A stretch of 56,634 nucleotides of DNA. Origin: Neorhizobium vignae. GTDB taxonomy: Bacteria > Pseudomonadota > Alphaproteobacteria > Rhizobiales > Rhizobiaceae. Shown here piece after piece: positions 1 through 9,961 of the stretch (the stretch's first letter is position 1; each line of letters starts with the position of its first letter). The notes beneath the pieces are model-generated. The model was not told where the DNA came from and ran no database searches. It worked only from the letters and a program-made list of their open reading frames with translations. The translations under genes and the position numbers were made by a program. Location: positions 1 to 56,634 of the forward strand of contig NZ_JNNU01000032.1 in the NCBI RefSeq assembly GCF_000732195.1, read 5' to 3'.

Positions 1-138
1 GCCTGCCACCGCAATCGAAATCCAGTGCGGTAAGATGCGGAATAGGATCGAGGTTGAGTTACTAATGACGTCAGCCACTCAGCCACGGATAGCTCATTAG
101 ATGTTCCGCTGTTTGGACGCGCATTCTACATGCGGCGT

Positions 139-321
139 TCAGCTCAGCCCCGCGCTCTTCAGCGCAACTTCGAATTTGATGCGGGCCTCATCGGGTGTGA
201 CACGGCCATCGACGGCCGCCAGGATGGCATCATGCGCACTAGCGAACTCGGCGTCTGTCCTGTCTGGCCATTTCGACCGCGCAAATTCCCACCCTTGAAA
301 GCGACGAGGTGGCCACCACAT
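139..321 (-). CDS. DUF982-like small protein (start uncertain)
   Basis: A 60-residue reading frame from ATG at 321 to TGA at 139. Its second half, with KWPDRTDAEFASAHDAI and then GRVTPDEARIKFEVALKSAG, follows the DUF982 pattern: a tryptophan-proline pair, an alpha-helical stretch, and a closing 'eAR.aF..Al..aG' helix. DUF982 proteins are short rhizobial proteins of unknown function, usually 80-100 residues. The frame stays open upstream of 321 but offers no good start there, so the N-terminus may be longer or frameshifted. It lies divergent to the small membrane-protein gene at 424. The function is unknown and the family call is by eye. Confidence 0.5.
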   Translation of the reverse strand: MWWPPRRFQGWEFARSKWPDRTDAEFASAHDAILAAVDGRVTPDEARIKFEVALKSAGLS

Positions 322-423
322 CTTTTCCGACCCGCTGGTCCGGGCCCCTCTGACGACAGCTTCGGCTCTGTCGTGATGTCGGACCGTCTCGATATCGTTG
401 CCGAAACGGAAAGAGGTTGATGC

Positions 424-735
424 ATGATCTCGGAAATCTTCGCCTGGCTGTTTGCGCTGTTCGTGATCGATCCGCTGCACAACGAGATCCGCCAGCGGGT
501 TGAGGCTGCGAACCTGCCTCTGCAGACCTTGCAGCAATCGCAGCGATGCATTGCTGTTCACGGGCCGCAATTGCTCGAGCGAGCAGGCGAAAATCCAGGC
601 TGGGCCACTGGTATGGCGTTGGGCATCGCAACAGGATGGACTTCGCCAGGTCAGTTGTTCGACGGGCGCCATCCCGATTGTTCGGCTCTCGTTGGCCTGC
701 TCCACATTGAAAGAAGAGAAGAAGCTGAAGGTTAA
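424..735 (+). CDS. Conserved small protein with N-terminal membrane segment
   Basis: A 103-residue protein. The first ~16 residues (ISEIFAWLFALFVIDP) are hydrophobic and look like a membrane segment or uncleaved signal anchor; the rest is soluble and helical, ending in a charged EEAEG tail. ATG at 424 follows a purine-rich GAAAGAGGTTG ribosome site, which supports this start. The stop is 2 bp before the ATG of the ExoD-family gene, so the two are almost certainly co-transcribed. I do not recognise a named domain. The coupling to ExoD suggests an envelope-related role, but that is inference. Confidence 0.65.
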   Translation: MISEIFAWLFALFVIDPLHNEIRQRVEAANLPLQTLQQSQRCIAVHGPQLLERAGENPGWATGMALGIATGWTSPGQLFDGRHPDCSALVGLLHIERREEAEG

Positions 736-737
736 GG

Positions 738-1364
738 ATGGCGGAAGCGGAAAACCGTAACGGTGGCGGCGCGAGTAGCACGGCATCCACCATGCTTTCC
801 GGTCTTGTCGATCTGGCCCGGGAAAAAGGCGGACTGACGATCGGCGAGGCGCTGCTGCACCTGGGCAAATCCGGCTTCGGTTTTGTCATGCTGCTTTTGG
901 CGTTACCGGCCTTGATACCTATCCCCGGTCCTTTTGGAATGGTGTTCGGATCTGCACTGGCAATCGTCGCCCTACAGTTCGGCGCGGGAGCGAGGAGCCT
1001 TTGGCTTCCTGGTTTCCTCAAACAGCGAAAGATGCCGGTGAAGGCGTTCGAAGACTTGAAGCGGTACGCAACGCCGATTGTGGTCCGGATTGAGCAGCTG
1101 GTCCGACCCGGGCGGCTGGAGCCTCTGGCGAAAGAGCGGCTCGGCTTCTTGTTCGCTCTGCCGATCTTCGTTCTTGCGGTCGCGGTCGCATTACCAATCC
1201 CATTCGGCAACCTCGCTCCCGTGGTGGCAATCTGTTTTATTGCCTTGGGAATGATAGAACGCGACGGTCTTTTGGTATTGATTGGCCTCGCTCTGACGGC
1301 ACTCGCTCTGGGTATCACGTTCTTTCTCGTGCGAGGCGCCGCCACAGCCTTTGCTTTTTTCTGA
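738..1364 (+). CDS. ExoD-family exopolysaccharide synthesis protein
   Basis: A 208-residue integral membrane protein. It opens with a short cytoplasmic region (LVDLAREKGGLTIGEALLHLG) followed by a hydrophobic hairpin around residues 50-80 containing ALPALIPIPGPFGMVFG, which is the ExoD family signature. A repeat of the same topology follows near residues 140-200 (LPIFVLAVAVALPIPFGNLAP). ExoD in Sinorhizobium meliloti affects exopolysaccharide production and alkali tolerance, but the biochemical activity of the family is not established. The length is normal. It sits 2 bp after the small membrane protein gene and is probably in the same operon. No terminator is obvious after the stop. Confidence 0.85.
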   Translation: MAEAENRNGGGASSTASTMLSGLVDLAREKGGLTIGEALLHLGKSGFGFVMLLLALPALIPIPGPFGMVFGSALAIVALQFGAGARSLWLPGFLKQRKMPVKAFEDLKRYATPIVVRIEQLVRPGRLEPLAKERLGFLFALPIFVLAVAVALPIPFGNLAPVVAICFIALGMIERDGLLVLIGLALTALALGITFFLVRGAATAFAFF

Positions 1365-1566
1365 AGAAATTCCGTACGCTTGCGAAGGGCTGGCCAACCT
1401 TCAGAATGCAGCAACCGAACATTCCATGCAGAGATTTCGCAATCGAGTCCCCGCGCTTACTCGTTGACAAGTGTCGCAGTCGAGCTTGTTTTAGAGCGGC
1501 CGCTGCTCCATCTCTTTAGCGCACAGGTAATCAAGCCTGCAAAGTGCGGCGAGAACGATCAGAGAC

Positions 1567-1763
1567 ATGGCAACAGGATCCGTCAAGTTTTTCAACCAGG
1601 ATAAGGGTTTCGGCTTCATTACTCCGGACAACGGCGGCGCTGATGGTTCGTGCACATCTCCGCTGTGACCCGCGGTGGGTCGTTGCAGGATGGGCAGAAG
1701 GTGAGCTACGAACTCGGGCAGGACCGCAAGACCGGCAAGTCGAAGGCTCAAGTCCGGGCCTGA
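1567..1763 (+). pseudogene. Cold-shock protein (CspA family), frameshifted
   Basis: From ATG at 1567 the frame reads MATGSVKFFNQDKGFGFITP, the RNP1-type nucleic-acid-binding start of a CspA-family protein. After 'DNGGAD' near 1645 the frame goes out by one base and hits TGA. Dropping back one frame restores FVHISAV, then LQDGQKVSYELGQDRKTGKS and a stop at 1761-1763, giving the expected size of about 66 residues. The lesion is therefore a single missing base in the codons for the conserved VFVHIS motif. Intact CspA proteins bind single-stranded RNA and DNA. The ~200-bp leader upstream (TTGACA at 1464) is typical of cold-shock genes. Either a real pseudogene or a sequencing error. Confidence 0.85.
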
Positions 1764-1936
1764 AATGACGGTCATTGGTGGAAATCGACCGGTCCGATTA
1801 TACCTGACGCGACACCTCTGCGACCGCCCCCCAGCCGACTAATAGAAGATGACGCGATCGCGTTTCGCCCGTCCCGCGGCAGGGTAAACCCGCAACCTGC
1901 CGTGCGTCCCCACCCGACTTCTAGTGATGGATCTCC

Positions 1937-2902
1937 ATGACTGTAATCGCATCTTTCATTTATCGCGACGGTGAACGGGCCGAGGAGCTCCCCCTCAGCG
2001 ACAAACCGTTCCAGCAGGTCGATGGCGAATTCGCCTGGATCGGGATTGCCGAGCCGACTGTCGAGGAGATGACGAAACTGAAGGCGATGTTCGGCTTGCA
2101 TCCGCTCGCGGTTGAGGATGCCTTGAACGGCAAGCAGGTGCCCAAAGTCGAGGTCTACGGCGATCAGCTCTTCGTCATCATCAAGACGGCTCACCTCGAG
2201 GGCGACAAGATCGCCTATGGCGAAACCTGCATCTTTGTCGGGAGACACTACATTGTCTCGGTGCGCCAAGGATCCGCCAAGTCGCACAAGGAATTACGCA
2301 AGCAGCTGGAGCATTCGCCAAAACTCCTCGATCATGGTCCTGATTACGTCCTGCATGGGATCATCGACTTTGTCGTCGACGGCTATCTTCCGATGGTCGA
2401 GACATTGGAAGATAAAGTCCTGGAGATGGAGAAGCACATGCTGATCTCCTTCCTGGAGCGCGAGCAGATCAGGCGGCTGTTCCGGATGCGGCGGCAGGTC
2501 ATCAAGTTCCAGCGCATTTTGGGACCCATGGGTGAAGTCGTAGGCAAGCTGGCAAACCTGGAGCTACCCTGTATCGACGACAATGCCAAAGCCTATTTCC
2601 GTGACATCCTCGATCACGTCCGTCGGGTGGAATTCATGATGTCGGGCTTGCGGGAAGTCATCACGTCCGTATTCGAGGCGTCAAACCTTCTCGAACAGCA
2701 GCGACAGGGCACCATCACCCGTCAGCTCGCCGCCTGGGCGGCGATCCTCGCGGTACCGACAGCGATTGCAGGCATCTATGGAATGAACTTTGAGCATATG
2801 CCGGAGCTGAAGACAGAATACGGCTATTATGTCGTGCTCGTGGTAATCCTGTCGCTCTGCGCGATCCTTTATTACCGGTTCAAAAGGACGGGATGGCTGT
2901 AG
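1937..2902 (+). CDS. corA: CorA-family magnesium/cobalt transporter
   Basis: A 321-residue inner-membrane divalent-cation channel. The N-terminal ~250 residues form the soluble alpha/beta and long-helix funnel (for example TVEEMTKLKAMFGLHPLAVED and ALNGKQVPKVEVYGDQLFVI). Two C-terminal membrane helices follow. The first ends with the hallmark YGMN motif, here IYGMNFEHMPEL, which forms the periplasmic selectivity loop. The C-terminus RFKRTGWL is basic, as expected for the cytoplasmic end. Length and motif order are complete, so the gene looks functional. It stands alone with 34 bp of upstream sequence after a long non-coding gap and is followed 78 bp later by the DUF808 gene. Confidence 0.93.
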   Translation: MTVIASFIYRDGERAEELPLSDKPFQQVDGEFAWIGIAEPTVEEMTKLKAMFGLHPLAVEDALNGKQVPKVEVYGDQLFVIIKTAHLEGDKIAYGETCIFVGRHYIVSVRQGSAKSHKELRKQLEHSPKLLDHGPDYVLHGIIDFVVDGYLPMVETLEDKVLEMEKHMLISFLEREQIRRLFRMRRQVIKFQRILGPMGEVVGKLANLELPCIDDNAKAYFRDILDHVRRVEFMMSGLREVITSVFEASNLLEQQRQGTITRQLAAWAAILAVPTAIAGIYGMNFEHMPELKTEYGYYVVLVVILSLCAILYYRFKRTGWL

Positions 2903-2980
2903 TCGCCCAAAAAATCCCTTCCCACTGCAGCGATGGGCGCTATGTACGCTGCCTCTGCTTGAAGACGAATAGGAGAGACA

Positions 2981-3946
<966 letters not shown>

Positions 3947-4228
3947 CAGCTCGCCGTACCTTGCTCAAAAAGAACTAAGCTGAATCGTGTTGTCAGACTT
4001 AGCTCCCTCCGGCATTGTGTTTATCATCGCGGCAGTTTGCCCTGGAATGGTCATCACCGGCTTCTTGTCAAAGTCGGTAGCAAAGTGATGCCGTCTCTGC
4101 AGGACCGGCAGCTTCGTTAGGCCCTTGGGATCCGCAATGGCGGCAACGCCCTCACCCTCGGCGCCATCATCGGTTCCTCAGGATGCGGGTTTCGGTATTC
4201 GCGGACATGGATTTCACTAAATCTAGGA

Positions 4229-4376
4229 CAGCATTTCCGCTAATTCCCGGTCATTCGGCAACGCTATCGAAGATACTGCGGCCCACCGCGAATGGTGCTC
4301 GGCTTCATGCTCCGTCACCATTCGAACGGCGCTGGTGCGGTCTTCAGGAGAAAACTTGTCGTCGTCTTGCTTGTCA
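4229..4376 (-). mobile_element. IS3-family transposase OrfA remnant
   Basis: On the minus strand, ATG at 4376 starts MTSKTTT, and one frame over the reading continues KFSPEDRTSAVRMVTEHEAE then HHSRWAAVSSIA. This is the conserved helix-turn-helix start of IS3-family (IS407/IS511-like) OrfA proteins, which bind the IS ends. The similarity stops at 'SSIA', and the frame reaches a stop near 4222. The fragment thus covers only the first ~45 residues of OrfA and already contains one frameshift. No OrfB and no second end were found nearby. The ~280 bp between the DUF808 gene and this remnant holds nothing recognisable. Confidence 0.6.
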
Positions 4377-4432
4377 TAGACCTACTTCTCACGAGTTGGG
4401 ATCTCCGGCAACCGGCGCGGTTCAGAAGGGAG

Positions 4433-5263
4433 TTAGGCGTCGTTATCAAGCGAGCGGTAGCCTGATACCCAAGACAAGAATAGTTCCGGCTGCTTCAATG
4501 CGCTGTAGGGGCAGAAAGCGAGCCCATCCCTGCGGCCGTACGCCGCTTTACCTTCACGGAAAGCGACGTCCCGCGCCTCGGGCGGAGGTAGTGCGGATAA
4601 AAACACGGAGTCGGGACGATCGATAACAACGGCGTTCGATTCGGGTGGTTCTGGCTTTGCCTTCACCTGTGCGCGCAGCTGTGCAATTTCTCTCTCTAGC
4701 TCGAGCGTTTTCGCCTCCCTTTCAGACAAAGCGGCAACGGCCATCTTGTCCGAGTTCCATCTATGGATCAGCGCGGTTGCCAGCTGGAGCAGTTCATCGG
4801 GATTGAACGGTTTTACAAGGTAGAAGAATCGATCGGCGCCACCCACTTCGGCAGCAATCTGGTGCGGCGGGTGATCGGAGTAGCCTGTGACAACGACGAT
4901 GTTGATGTCAGGGCTGAGCTGCCGCAACCTCTTGGCCGTTTCGAGGCCATTGATGCCGGGCGGCATCCGCATATCGATGAATGCAATTGGATACTGGCTT
5001 ATCTCGCCTTGTCGTGCTTCAAACCACCGGAGTGCTTCGTCACCTTGCCGGCACAGATCAATACCTGCGATAGTTGTCCCTATCGCGGGCTCTTCCGAAA
5101 CCGATTCGAACAGCTCATCTTCGAGCGCCGCGAGCTCATCGTTGGCTTTCGCGACGATCCCGCCGAAAACCTGCCGATACGCCGCCAACAGGTCTGGTTC
5201 ATCGTCCACGACAAGAATTCTTGCTTCAGCAAAATGGCTCAAATGGTCCTCTCGTCCGGGCAT
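4433..5263 (-). CDS. Response regulator with REC domain and C-terminal coiled coil
   Basis: A protein of 276 residues if started at ATG 5263. The receiver domain spans roughly residues 10-150: acidic pocket VVDDEPD, phospho-acceptor aspartate in AFIDMRMPPG, conserved threonine in VVTGYSDH, and lysine in LVKPFNPDE. Compared with a canonical receiver, it has about 35 extra residues between alpha-1 and beta-2. A helical, charged stretch (SEREAKTLELEREIAQLRAQV) follows and is probably a coiled coil; no DNA-binding or enzymatic output domain is visible. It is the third gene of an operon with the kinase (7192-9015) and the GGDEF-EAL protein, whose stop lies about 50 bp upstream. A TTG at about 5239 with AGAGGA before it is an alternative start. 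Confidence 0.85.
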   Translation of the reverse strand: MPGREDHLSHFAEARILVVDDEPDLLAAYRQVFGGIVAKANDELAALEDELFESVSEEPAIGTTIAGIDLCRQGDEALRWFEARQGEISQYPIAFIDMRMPPGINGLETAKRLRQLSPDINIVVVTGYSDHPPHQIAAEVGGADRFFYLVKPFNPDELLQLATALIHRWNSDKMAVAALSEREAKTLELEREIAQLRAQVKAKPEPPESNAVVIDRPDSVFLSALPPPEARDVAFREGKAAYGRRDGLAFCPYSALKQPELFLSWVSGYRSLDNDA

Positions 5264-5311
5264 TCCTGCCACCTGCGGGCCGTACACCGATCATACGATC
5301 CCCTTATCTTC

Positions 5312-7192
5312 TCAAGCGGCCCGGTCCGCTATGCGCTGACGATCCAAAAGCTGCATTACAGCCTCTCTGCTGCACGGCCGGTGGAAAAGGAAGCCTTGCA
5401 TCTGATCACAACCCGCAGCGCGTAAAAGCTCGTGCTGGAACGCCTCTTCGACCCCTTCCGCGGTCACTGTCAACCCCATGGCTTCACCTAGCCCGACAAT
5501 CGACCGTATCATCCGTTCAGCGTTGGGCTTGATGCGCAGGTTACTGACGAACGATCGATCGATCTTCAGCTTGTTGAAACGCAGTTGGCTCAAATAGCCG
5601 ATACCAGCATAACCACTCCCAAAATCATCAAGTGCGAGCCTGAAACCTGCTTCACATAGTTTCTCCACTTGGCGCGCGAAATCGACTATGTTGGCGCACA
5701 AGGCGGTTTCCGTAATCTCGAACTCTATAATCGCAGGTGATATTCCCGCAGCTCTTGCAAGGTCGATCACACGCTCGGCGAAGCGCGGCTGGCTGAATTG
5801 GACAGCGGAAAGATTGACGGAGGTCACAACATCGGGCCAAGAGCAGATATCCCGCATGGCCTGTCGCAATACCCAATCGCCCAGCTCGATCATCAAGTTG
5901 TTTTGCTCTGCGATCGGAATGAACACCGCTGGCGAGACATCTCCACGCTCCGGGTGGGTCCAACGCAGGAGGGCCTCAAGTCCTGTTACCCTGCAGCCGT
6001 CGGCGCTCATCAAGGGCTGATAGTGCAGCTGCAGGCTGTTTATCCCGATGGCGGTCTTCAGGTCGCGAGCGATCACCTGGCTGCGCAGGAATTCGTCGTC
6101 GAGGCTCTTGTCATAGCCTCCAGCGGAACCTCTGCCGGCCGCCTTAGCGGAATAGAGCGCCAGGTCTGCGCGCCGCATAGCGTCCGACAGGCTGTCGCTG
6201 ACGACGTCGCATCGACAGTATCCGATCGAAAGGCTCACCGGTAACTCGGAACCCGCTTCGGCAAAAGGGACATCACCAATCCGCAAGAGCCGGTTCAGTA
6301 AGCTATCCAGTTCCTCACCCTTGGTAATTACGACTGCGAATTCATCACCGCCCAACCGTGCGACAAAGCCATCCTGTCCCGTCGCGCAGACGATGCGATC
6401 TCCCACCTGACAGATGAAACGGTCGCCAACGGCGTGACCGTGCACGTCGTTCACCATCTTGAACCGGTCGAGATCGATATACGCGAAGAAGATTTCGCCG
6501 TCTCCTTTACTGGCTTCCGACATCGCCACTTCAAAGGCTTCCTGCAGTCCTTTCCGGTTCAGCAATCCTGTCAATGGGTCGCGCCGCGCAGCTCGGTGGG
6601 CCGACGCCTCGCTGACCTGCAGTGCTCGATTGACCTTCTCCAGTTCTCGAAGGCGCCCGGCCAGTTCGGCGGCGGTGTGCATGTCGCTCGTCCACCGGTG
6701 GACAAGCGTCGTCGCCATCTGCCGGACCTCATCCGCATCAAATGGCTTCACCAGATAGAACAGGCGGTCCTGTGCCCCGATAATTTCTGCGATTTCAGCC
6801 GGCCGGTGATCGGAATATCCCGTCACCATCACGATGTTGATCGTAGGATCGAGCGCCCGCATCCGTCGTGCCGCCTCCGCCCCGTCAAAACCCGGCGGCA
6901 TCCGGACATCGAGAAAGACCGCGGCGAAGGGTTCCCCTTTGCATGCGGCCTCTCCGAATACGGCAACCGCCTCGTCGCCCTGCCGGCAGTAAACGATATC
7001 GTCAATTCCGGCCCTGTTTATAATAGGTGCCACCTCTTCGCCGAAAAGATCAGCTGCAAGCGCGTCGAGCGCCACCTCGCCCTGCGCGCTGGCACCTTCG
7101 ACAAGATCAGATAGAATTCTTCGGTACGCTTCGATGACACCGGTTTCGTCGTCGCAGACAAGAATTCGTCGGCGCAATAGAGCATTGGTCAT
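5312..7192 (-). CDS. REC-GGDEF-EAL cyclic-di-GMP response regulator
   Basis: A 626-residue three-domain regulator. Residues ~8-150 are a receiver (ILVCDDETG; phospho-Asp in AVFLDVRMPPG; VTGYSDH; LVKPFDADE) with the same insertion after alpha-1 as the stand-alone REC protein downstream. Residues ~200-355 are a GGDEF domain with the intact active-site motif LGGDEFAV. Residues ~375-615 are an EAL domain with GLEALLRW, ITETAL, DDFGSGYAGIGYL, KIDRSFV and TAEGVE, so the catalytic and metal-binding residues look present. The protein could both make and break cyclic di-GMP; which activity dominates cannot be read from sequence. Its ATG overlaps the kinase stop by one base (TGATG), implying translational coupling. 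Confidence 0.93.
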   Translation of the reverse strand: MTNALLRRRILVCDDETGVIEAYRRILSDLVEGASAQGEVALDALAADLFGEEVAPIINRAGIDDIVYCRQGDEAVAVFGEAACKGEPFAAVFLDVRMPPGFDGAEAARRMRALDPTINIVMVTGYSDHRPAEIAEIIGAQDRLFYLVKPFDADEVRQMATTLVHRWTSDMHTAAELAGRLRELEKVNRALQVSEASAHRAARRDPLTGLLNRKGLQEAFEVAMSEASKGDGEIFFAYIDLDRFKMVNDVHGHAVGDRFICQVGDRIVCATGQDGFVARLGGDEFAVVITKGEELDSLLNRLLRIGDVPFAEAGSELPVSLSIGYCRCDVVSDSLSDAMRRADLALYSAKAAGRGSAGGYDKSLDDEFLRSQVIARDLKTAIGINSLQLHYQPLMSADGCRVTGLEALLRWTHPERGDVSPAVFIPIAEQNNLMIELGDWVLRQAMRDICSWPDVVTSVNLSAVQFSQPRFAERVIDLARAAGISPAIIEFEITETALCANIVDFARQVEKLCEAGFRLALDDFGSGYAGIGYLSQLRFNKLKIDRSFVSNLRIKPNAERMIRSIVGLGEAMGLTVTAEGVEEAFQHELLRAAGCDQMQGFLFHRPCSREAVMQLLDRQRIADRAA

Positions 7193-9015
7193 CAGGCAGC
7201 AGCCTTGTTCGTCTGAAGTGCGGGAAGAATAATGCTGAAGGTCGTGCCCTGCTCGATCCCCGCGCTCTCCACCATGATCCTACCACCCATGGCGTTGATC
7301 GCGTTCGCACAATAGTGCAGCCCAAGACCTCGTTTTCCGTCGCGCTTGGTGCTGAAGCCTTTTTCGAAGACGCGATCGAGATTAGCTGTTTCAATGCCAA
7401 TCCCGCTGTCGCGGATATGGAGAACCACCTGCGTGTTTCCCTGATCCGATACAGCGTGTTCCGTGGCGATTTCGATATAGCCCATCTTATTGGGAGACAG
7501 TTCTATGGCCTCCGCCGCATTGATGAGAATGTTGGCAATTACCTGGTCGAGCGGAACTTTATGACCGACGACAGCTGCATCACGCATGCCGTCCAGTTTG
7601 ACCTTGACCGTACCGCGGTGCCCCACCAGTCGCGCAGCGTCGACAATGGTTTGTTGAAGATCGATCTCTTCAGCAACGCGCTCATGCTGTGCGGATGCGT
7701 CTGATTCTCTCAGGATGTCTTCAATGTGACGCAGCATCGTTACCATTGACTGCAGATCTTCCTGGTTCTTCGTGCTGTCCTCTAGCAAACGACCGGCAGA
7801 CAGCACCACAAATTGATTGAGTTTGACCGCACGATCGGGAGCAAGGTCGGGATCCTTCAACTGATCAATTGCTTTCGCAAGGTTCTGGCGCGAGGTCGTT
7901 TCGTTCTGTCTAGAAAGGTGCCAGGCCAATGCAGAAACAGGGCTCATGGCGTTGCGAACATTATGGAGCAAACCCGCCGCCTGATCGGCAGCGCCATGTT
8001 CGTAGTCCTGCCGACGGAGTTTGTCCCGCAACTCGGCCAGCTGTCGCGCCATTCCGTTGAAGGATTGCAGTGTCTCGCTCAGCTCATCGCCTCTGCCATC
8101 CTCTGGCAACGTCGCCAGATTTCCCGTCAAAGCGACAGCATTGAGATGAGATCGGAGTTTCTCGATACGGCTCACCGCGATCTTGCGGATTACGAAGCCG
8201 AGCGCGAGAAGAAGCAACGCTGCGGCTCCCAGAAGGAAAAGCATCGTCGTCAAAATCGTGCGCTTGCCGACCGCGGTGATATCGCGGGGGGTGGTGGAAA
8301 CAAGCGTAGCAACCGGGGTGCCATCGAAACCGGCAAGCTGATCAACCCGGTTCAAGGAGGCTGCGTCAGATGATCTCACATTCACCATCATGGAGCCAGG
8401 CTGCAGTAGCTCAAAGTCCACCTTCGTCGCCGCCTTGATCGCGCTTGTATCGAGAATGCGACCAAGAAGCAGAATTCCTACGCGTTCGCCGCTACGATCC
8501 GATCGCAAGATCGGCGCGTAGCCCACAACGATCACGCCCTCCGTTGTTCGCATCAGCCCCGACTGGATCTTGATCTCATCCTGTTTGGCGACCAGAGCAT
8601 TCCCCGAGTTGATCGCATCCGTCTGGAACAGCTTGAGTGGCTCCGGTCGTTCGCCCCCATACCTGAAGCCTTTGTCCATGACGATCTTGCCGTCGTTGTC
8701 GAGTGCCAAGAAGTAGTTAACCCCTAGCGTCTTCAGGGATTCCGCCGTAACGTTCTTCTCCTCGTACTCATCGCTTTGACCCTTCATGAACTCATAGGTG
8801 TCGTCCCAAATGGCGTAATCGCCAGCGCTATTAGCAACTTGCTCCTTCTGAAGCTCAATCGCTTCGATGACACGGCTTTGGTTCTGATCCGCCGCCTGCG
8901 CTTCGAGCGCCGCAAAGCTTGGCAGGACTGCCATCCGCAGCGCCGCAAAATTCAGAACCGCTGAGATGGCAACAACCCCGAGAAGTGCCAGATTGATTTT
9001 GGTGACGAGACGCAT
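7192..9015 (-). CDS. CHASE4-domain sensor histidine kinase
   Basis: A 607-residue membrane kinase. A membrane helix at ~8-30 is followed by a periplasmic CHASE4-type sensor (~40-245, with IWDDTYEFMKG and VNYFLALDNDG), a second helix at ~255-275, a HAMP region, a dimerisation helix with the phospho-acceptor region LLHNVRNAMSPV, and an HATPase domain. The ATPase boxes are complete: N box ANILINAAEAI, G1 box DSGIGIET, F box VFEKGFSTK, G2 box GKRGLGLHYC. The H box is HNVRN rather than the classic HELRTP and belongs to the HNxxN type. It heads the operon, and the two REC proteins downstream are its likely targets. The ligand is unknown. Confidence 0.92.
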   Translation of the reverse strand: MRLVTKINLALLGVVAISAVLNFAALRMAVLPSFAALEAQAADQNQSRVIEAIELQKEQVANSAGDYAIWDDTYEFMKGQSDEYEEKNVTAESLKTLGVNYFLALDNDGKIVMDKGFRYGGERPEPLKLFQTDAINSGNALVAKQDEIKIQSGLMRTTEGVIVVGYAPILRSDRSGERVGILLLGRILDTSAIKAATKVDFELLQPGSMMVNVRSSDAASLNRVDQLAGFDGTPVATLVSTTPRDITAVGKRTILTTMLFLLGAAALLLLALGFVIRKIAVSRIEKLRSHLNAVALTGNLATLPEDGRGDELSETLQSFNGMARQLAELRDKLRRQDYEHGAADQAAGLLHNVRNAMSPVSALAWHLSRQNETTSRQNLAKAIDQLKDPDLAPDRAVKLNQFVVLSAGRLLEDSTKNQEDLQSMVTMLRHIEDILRESDASAQHERVAEEIDLQQTIVDAARLVGHRGTVKVKLDGMRDAAVVGHKVPLDQVIANILINAAEAIELSPNKMGYIEIATEHAVSDQGNTQVVLHIRDSGIGIETANLDRVFEKGFSTKRDGKRGLGLHYCANAINAMGGRIMVESAGIEQGTTFSIILPALQTNKAAA

Positions 9016-9230
9016 GACCTACCCCTATTTCCTGGCAGTTTAGTGCCTCGTATATTAAGGAAGGCTTCTATTCGAAGGTAAACATCTTTGGAATACGCAA
9101 TGTACGTTATCGTACAAATAGGGCCTTTTTCACTGTCCTCGGGGACAAGTTCCGCTATCCTCAAACGAGACTATGGAAACATCAAACGTCCCCGGCGTCG
9201 CCCGTTCACCCGCCACGCAGTATTTTTAAC

Positions 9231-9449
9231 TTATAGCGGTTCGAGCATCACCTTAAGCTGACTTGGATGCCTCACACCGAACAAGTACCAGTTCACGAGC
9301 TCGCGCGCGATATTGGCCGCATCGGGATGATCGAGTGTGACCGATCTCTCGCCACAAACCTCTTCCAGCAATGTCCTGAGGAACCGAAGATCACTTGGCT
9401 CCAAAGTGTCGAACGATGAAAATGCCACCGCAGCCCCCTGCTGCTCCAA
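9231..9449 (-). CDS. Small conserved hypothetical protein
   Basis: A 72-residue soluble protein with a compact pattern: SFDTLEPSDLRFLRTLLEEVC, then a short acidic linker and AARELVNWYLFGVRHP-like residues (here ANIARELVNWYLFGVRHPSQ). I recognise the layout from short rhizobial hypothetical proteins but know no function. It is isolated, between the kinase promoter region and a 500-bp stretch without recognisable genes. The start at 9449 is the first ATG of the frame; the homology-like part begins at about residue 10. Confidence 0.6.
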   Translation of the reverse strand: MEQQGAAVAFSSFDTLEPSDLRFLRTLLEEVCGERSVTLDHPDAANIARELVNWYLFGVRHPSQLKVMLEPL

Positions 9450-9961
9450 TCACGAAGATAATACAAAGCTTGCCGTGCTCGTCGCAAGTGTTCGATGCGC
9501 CGTCAGACTTATGTCCGATGGCGTACCGATTTTTGCTCAGGTTGGGGGCAGAACAAGAGCGGTCGGAGATCGATGGGATGGAAGGCTCCCGCTCCCCCGG
9601 TGCTAGAATGGCATCGGTTAGGATGGACAAACCGGGCAGCCGGTCCCAGCCGATTCTTTGGTCGAGAACATCCGATGCAACTGTTGGAGGAAGGCGGACC
9701 ACGCTGGACCGGACGCACTGATTAGCAGCTGAAACCGCGGTTTCCTCTGAGGGAGCGCGGAAACTTTGGTGGCCACCAGGAGATGCGGCGAACTGTGCGG
9801 GCTGGGATGGATCATCGATCCTGAGGGCAATATATTGGCGAAGACGACACGGGGTGAGCCCTTCGCGACCACTGAGATTGACCTGGAGTTCGCGCGCCTG
9901 AGCAAGAAGACCTACCCACGCTATGTTCCCGAGTGACCAGGCAGTTGGAACGCAGGGTAGA
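9450..9961. other. Gap without recognisable gene
   Basis: About 510 bp between the small protein and the SDR gene. Several overlapping frames are open but none has a convincing start, ribosome site or family pattern. One minus-strand segment near 9800-9930 (ELQVNLSGREGLTPCRLRQY) faintly resembles the C-terminal tail of large serine recombinases, which would fit a decayed integration remnant, but the match is too weak to annotate. Confidence 0.4.

Noticed and set aside
4183..4626. Long plus-strand frame between the DUF808 gene and the response regulator
   Set aside because: It lies mostly antisense to the response regulator and the IS3 remnant, has no ribosome site, and shows no domain pattern.
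9800..9940. Serine recombinase C-terminal tail on the minus strand
   Set aside because: The resemblance is limited to about 20 residues around LTPCRLRQY and is broken by stop codons in the remaining frames.
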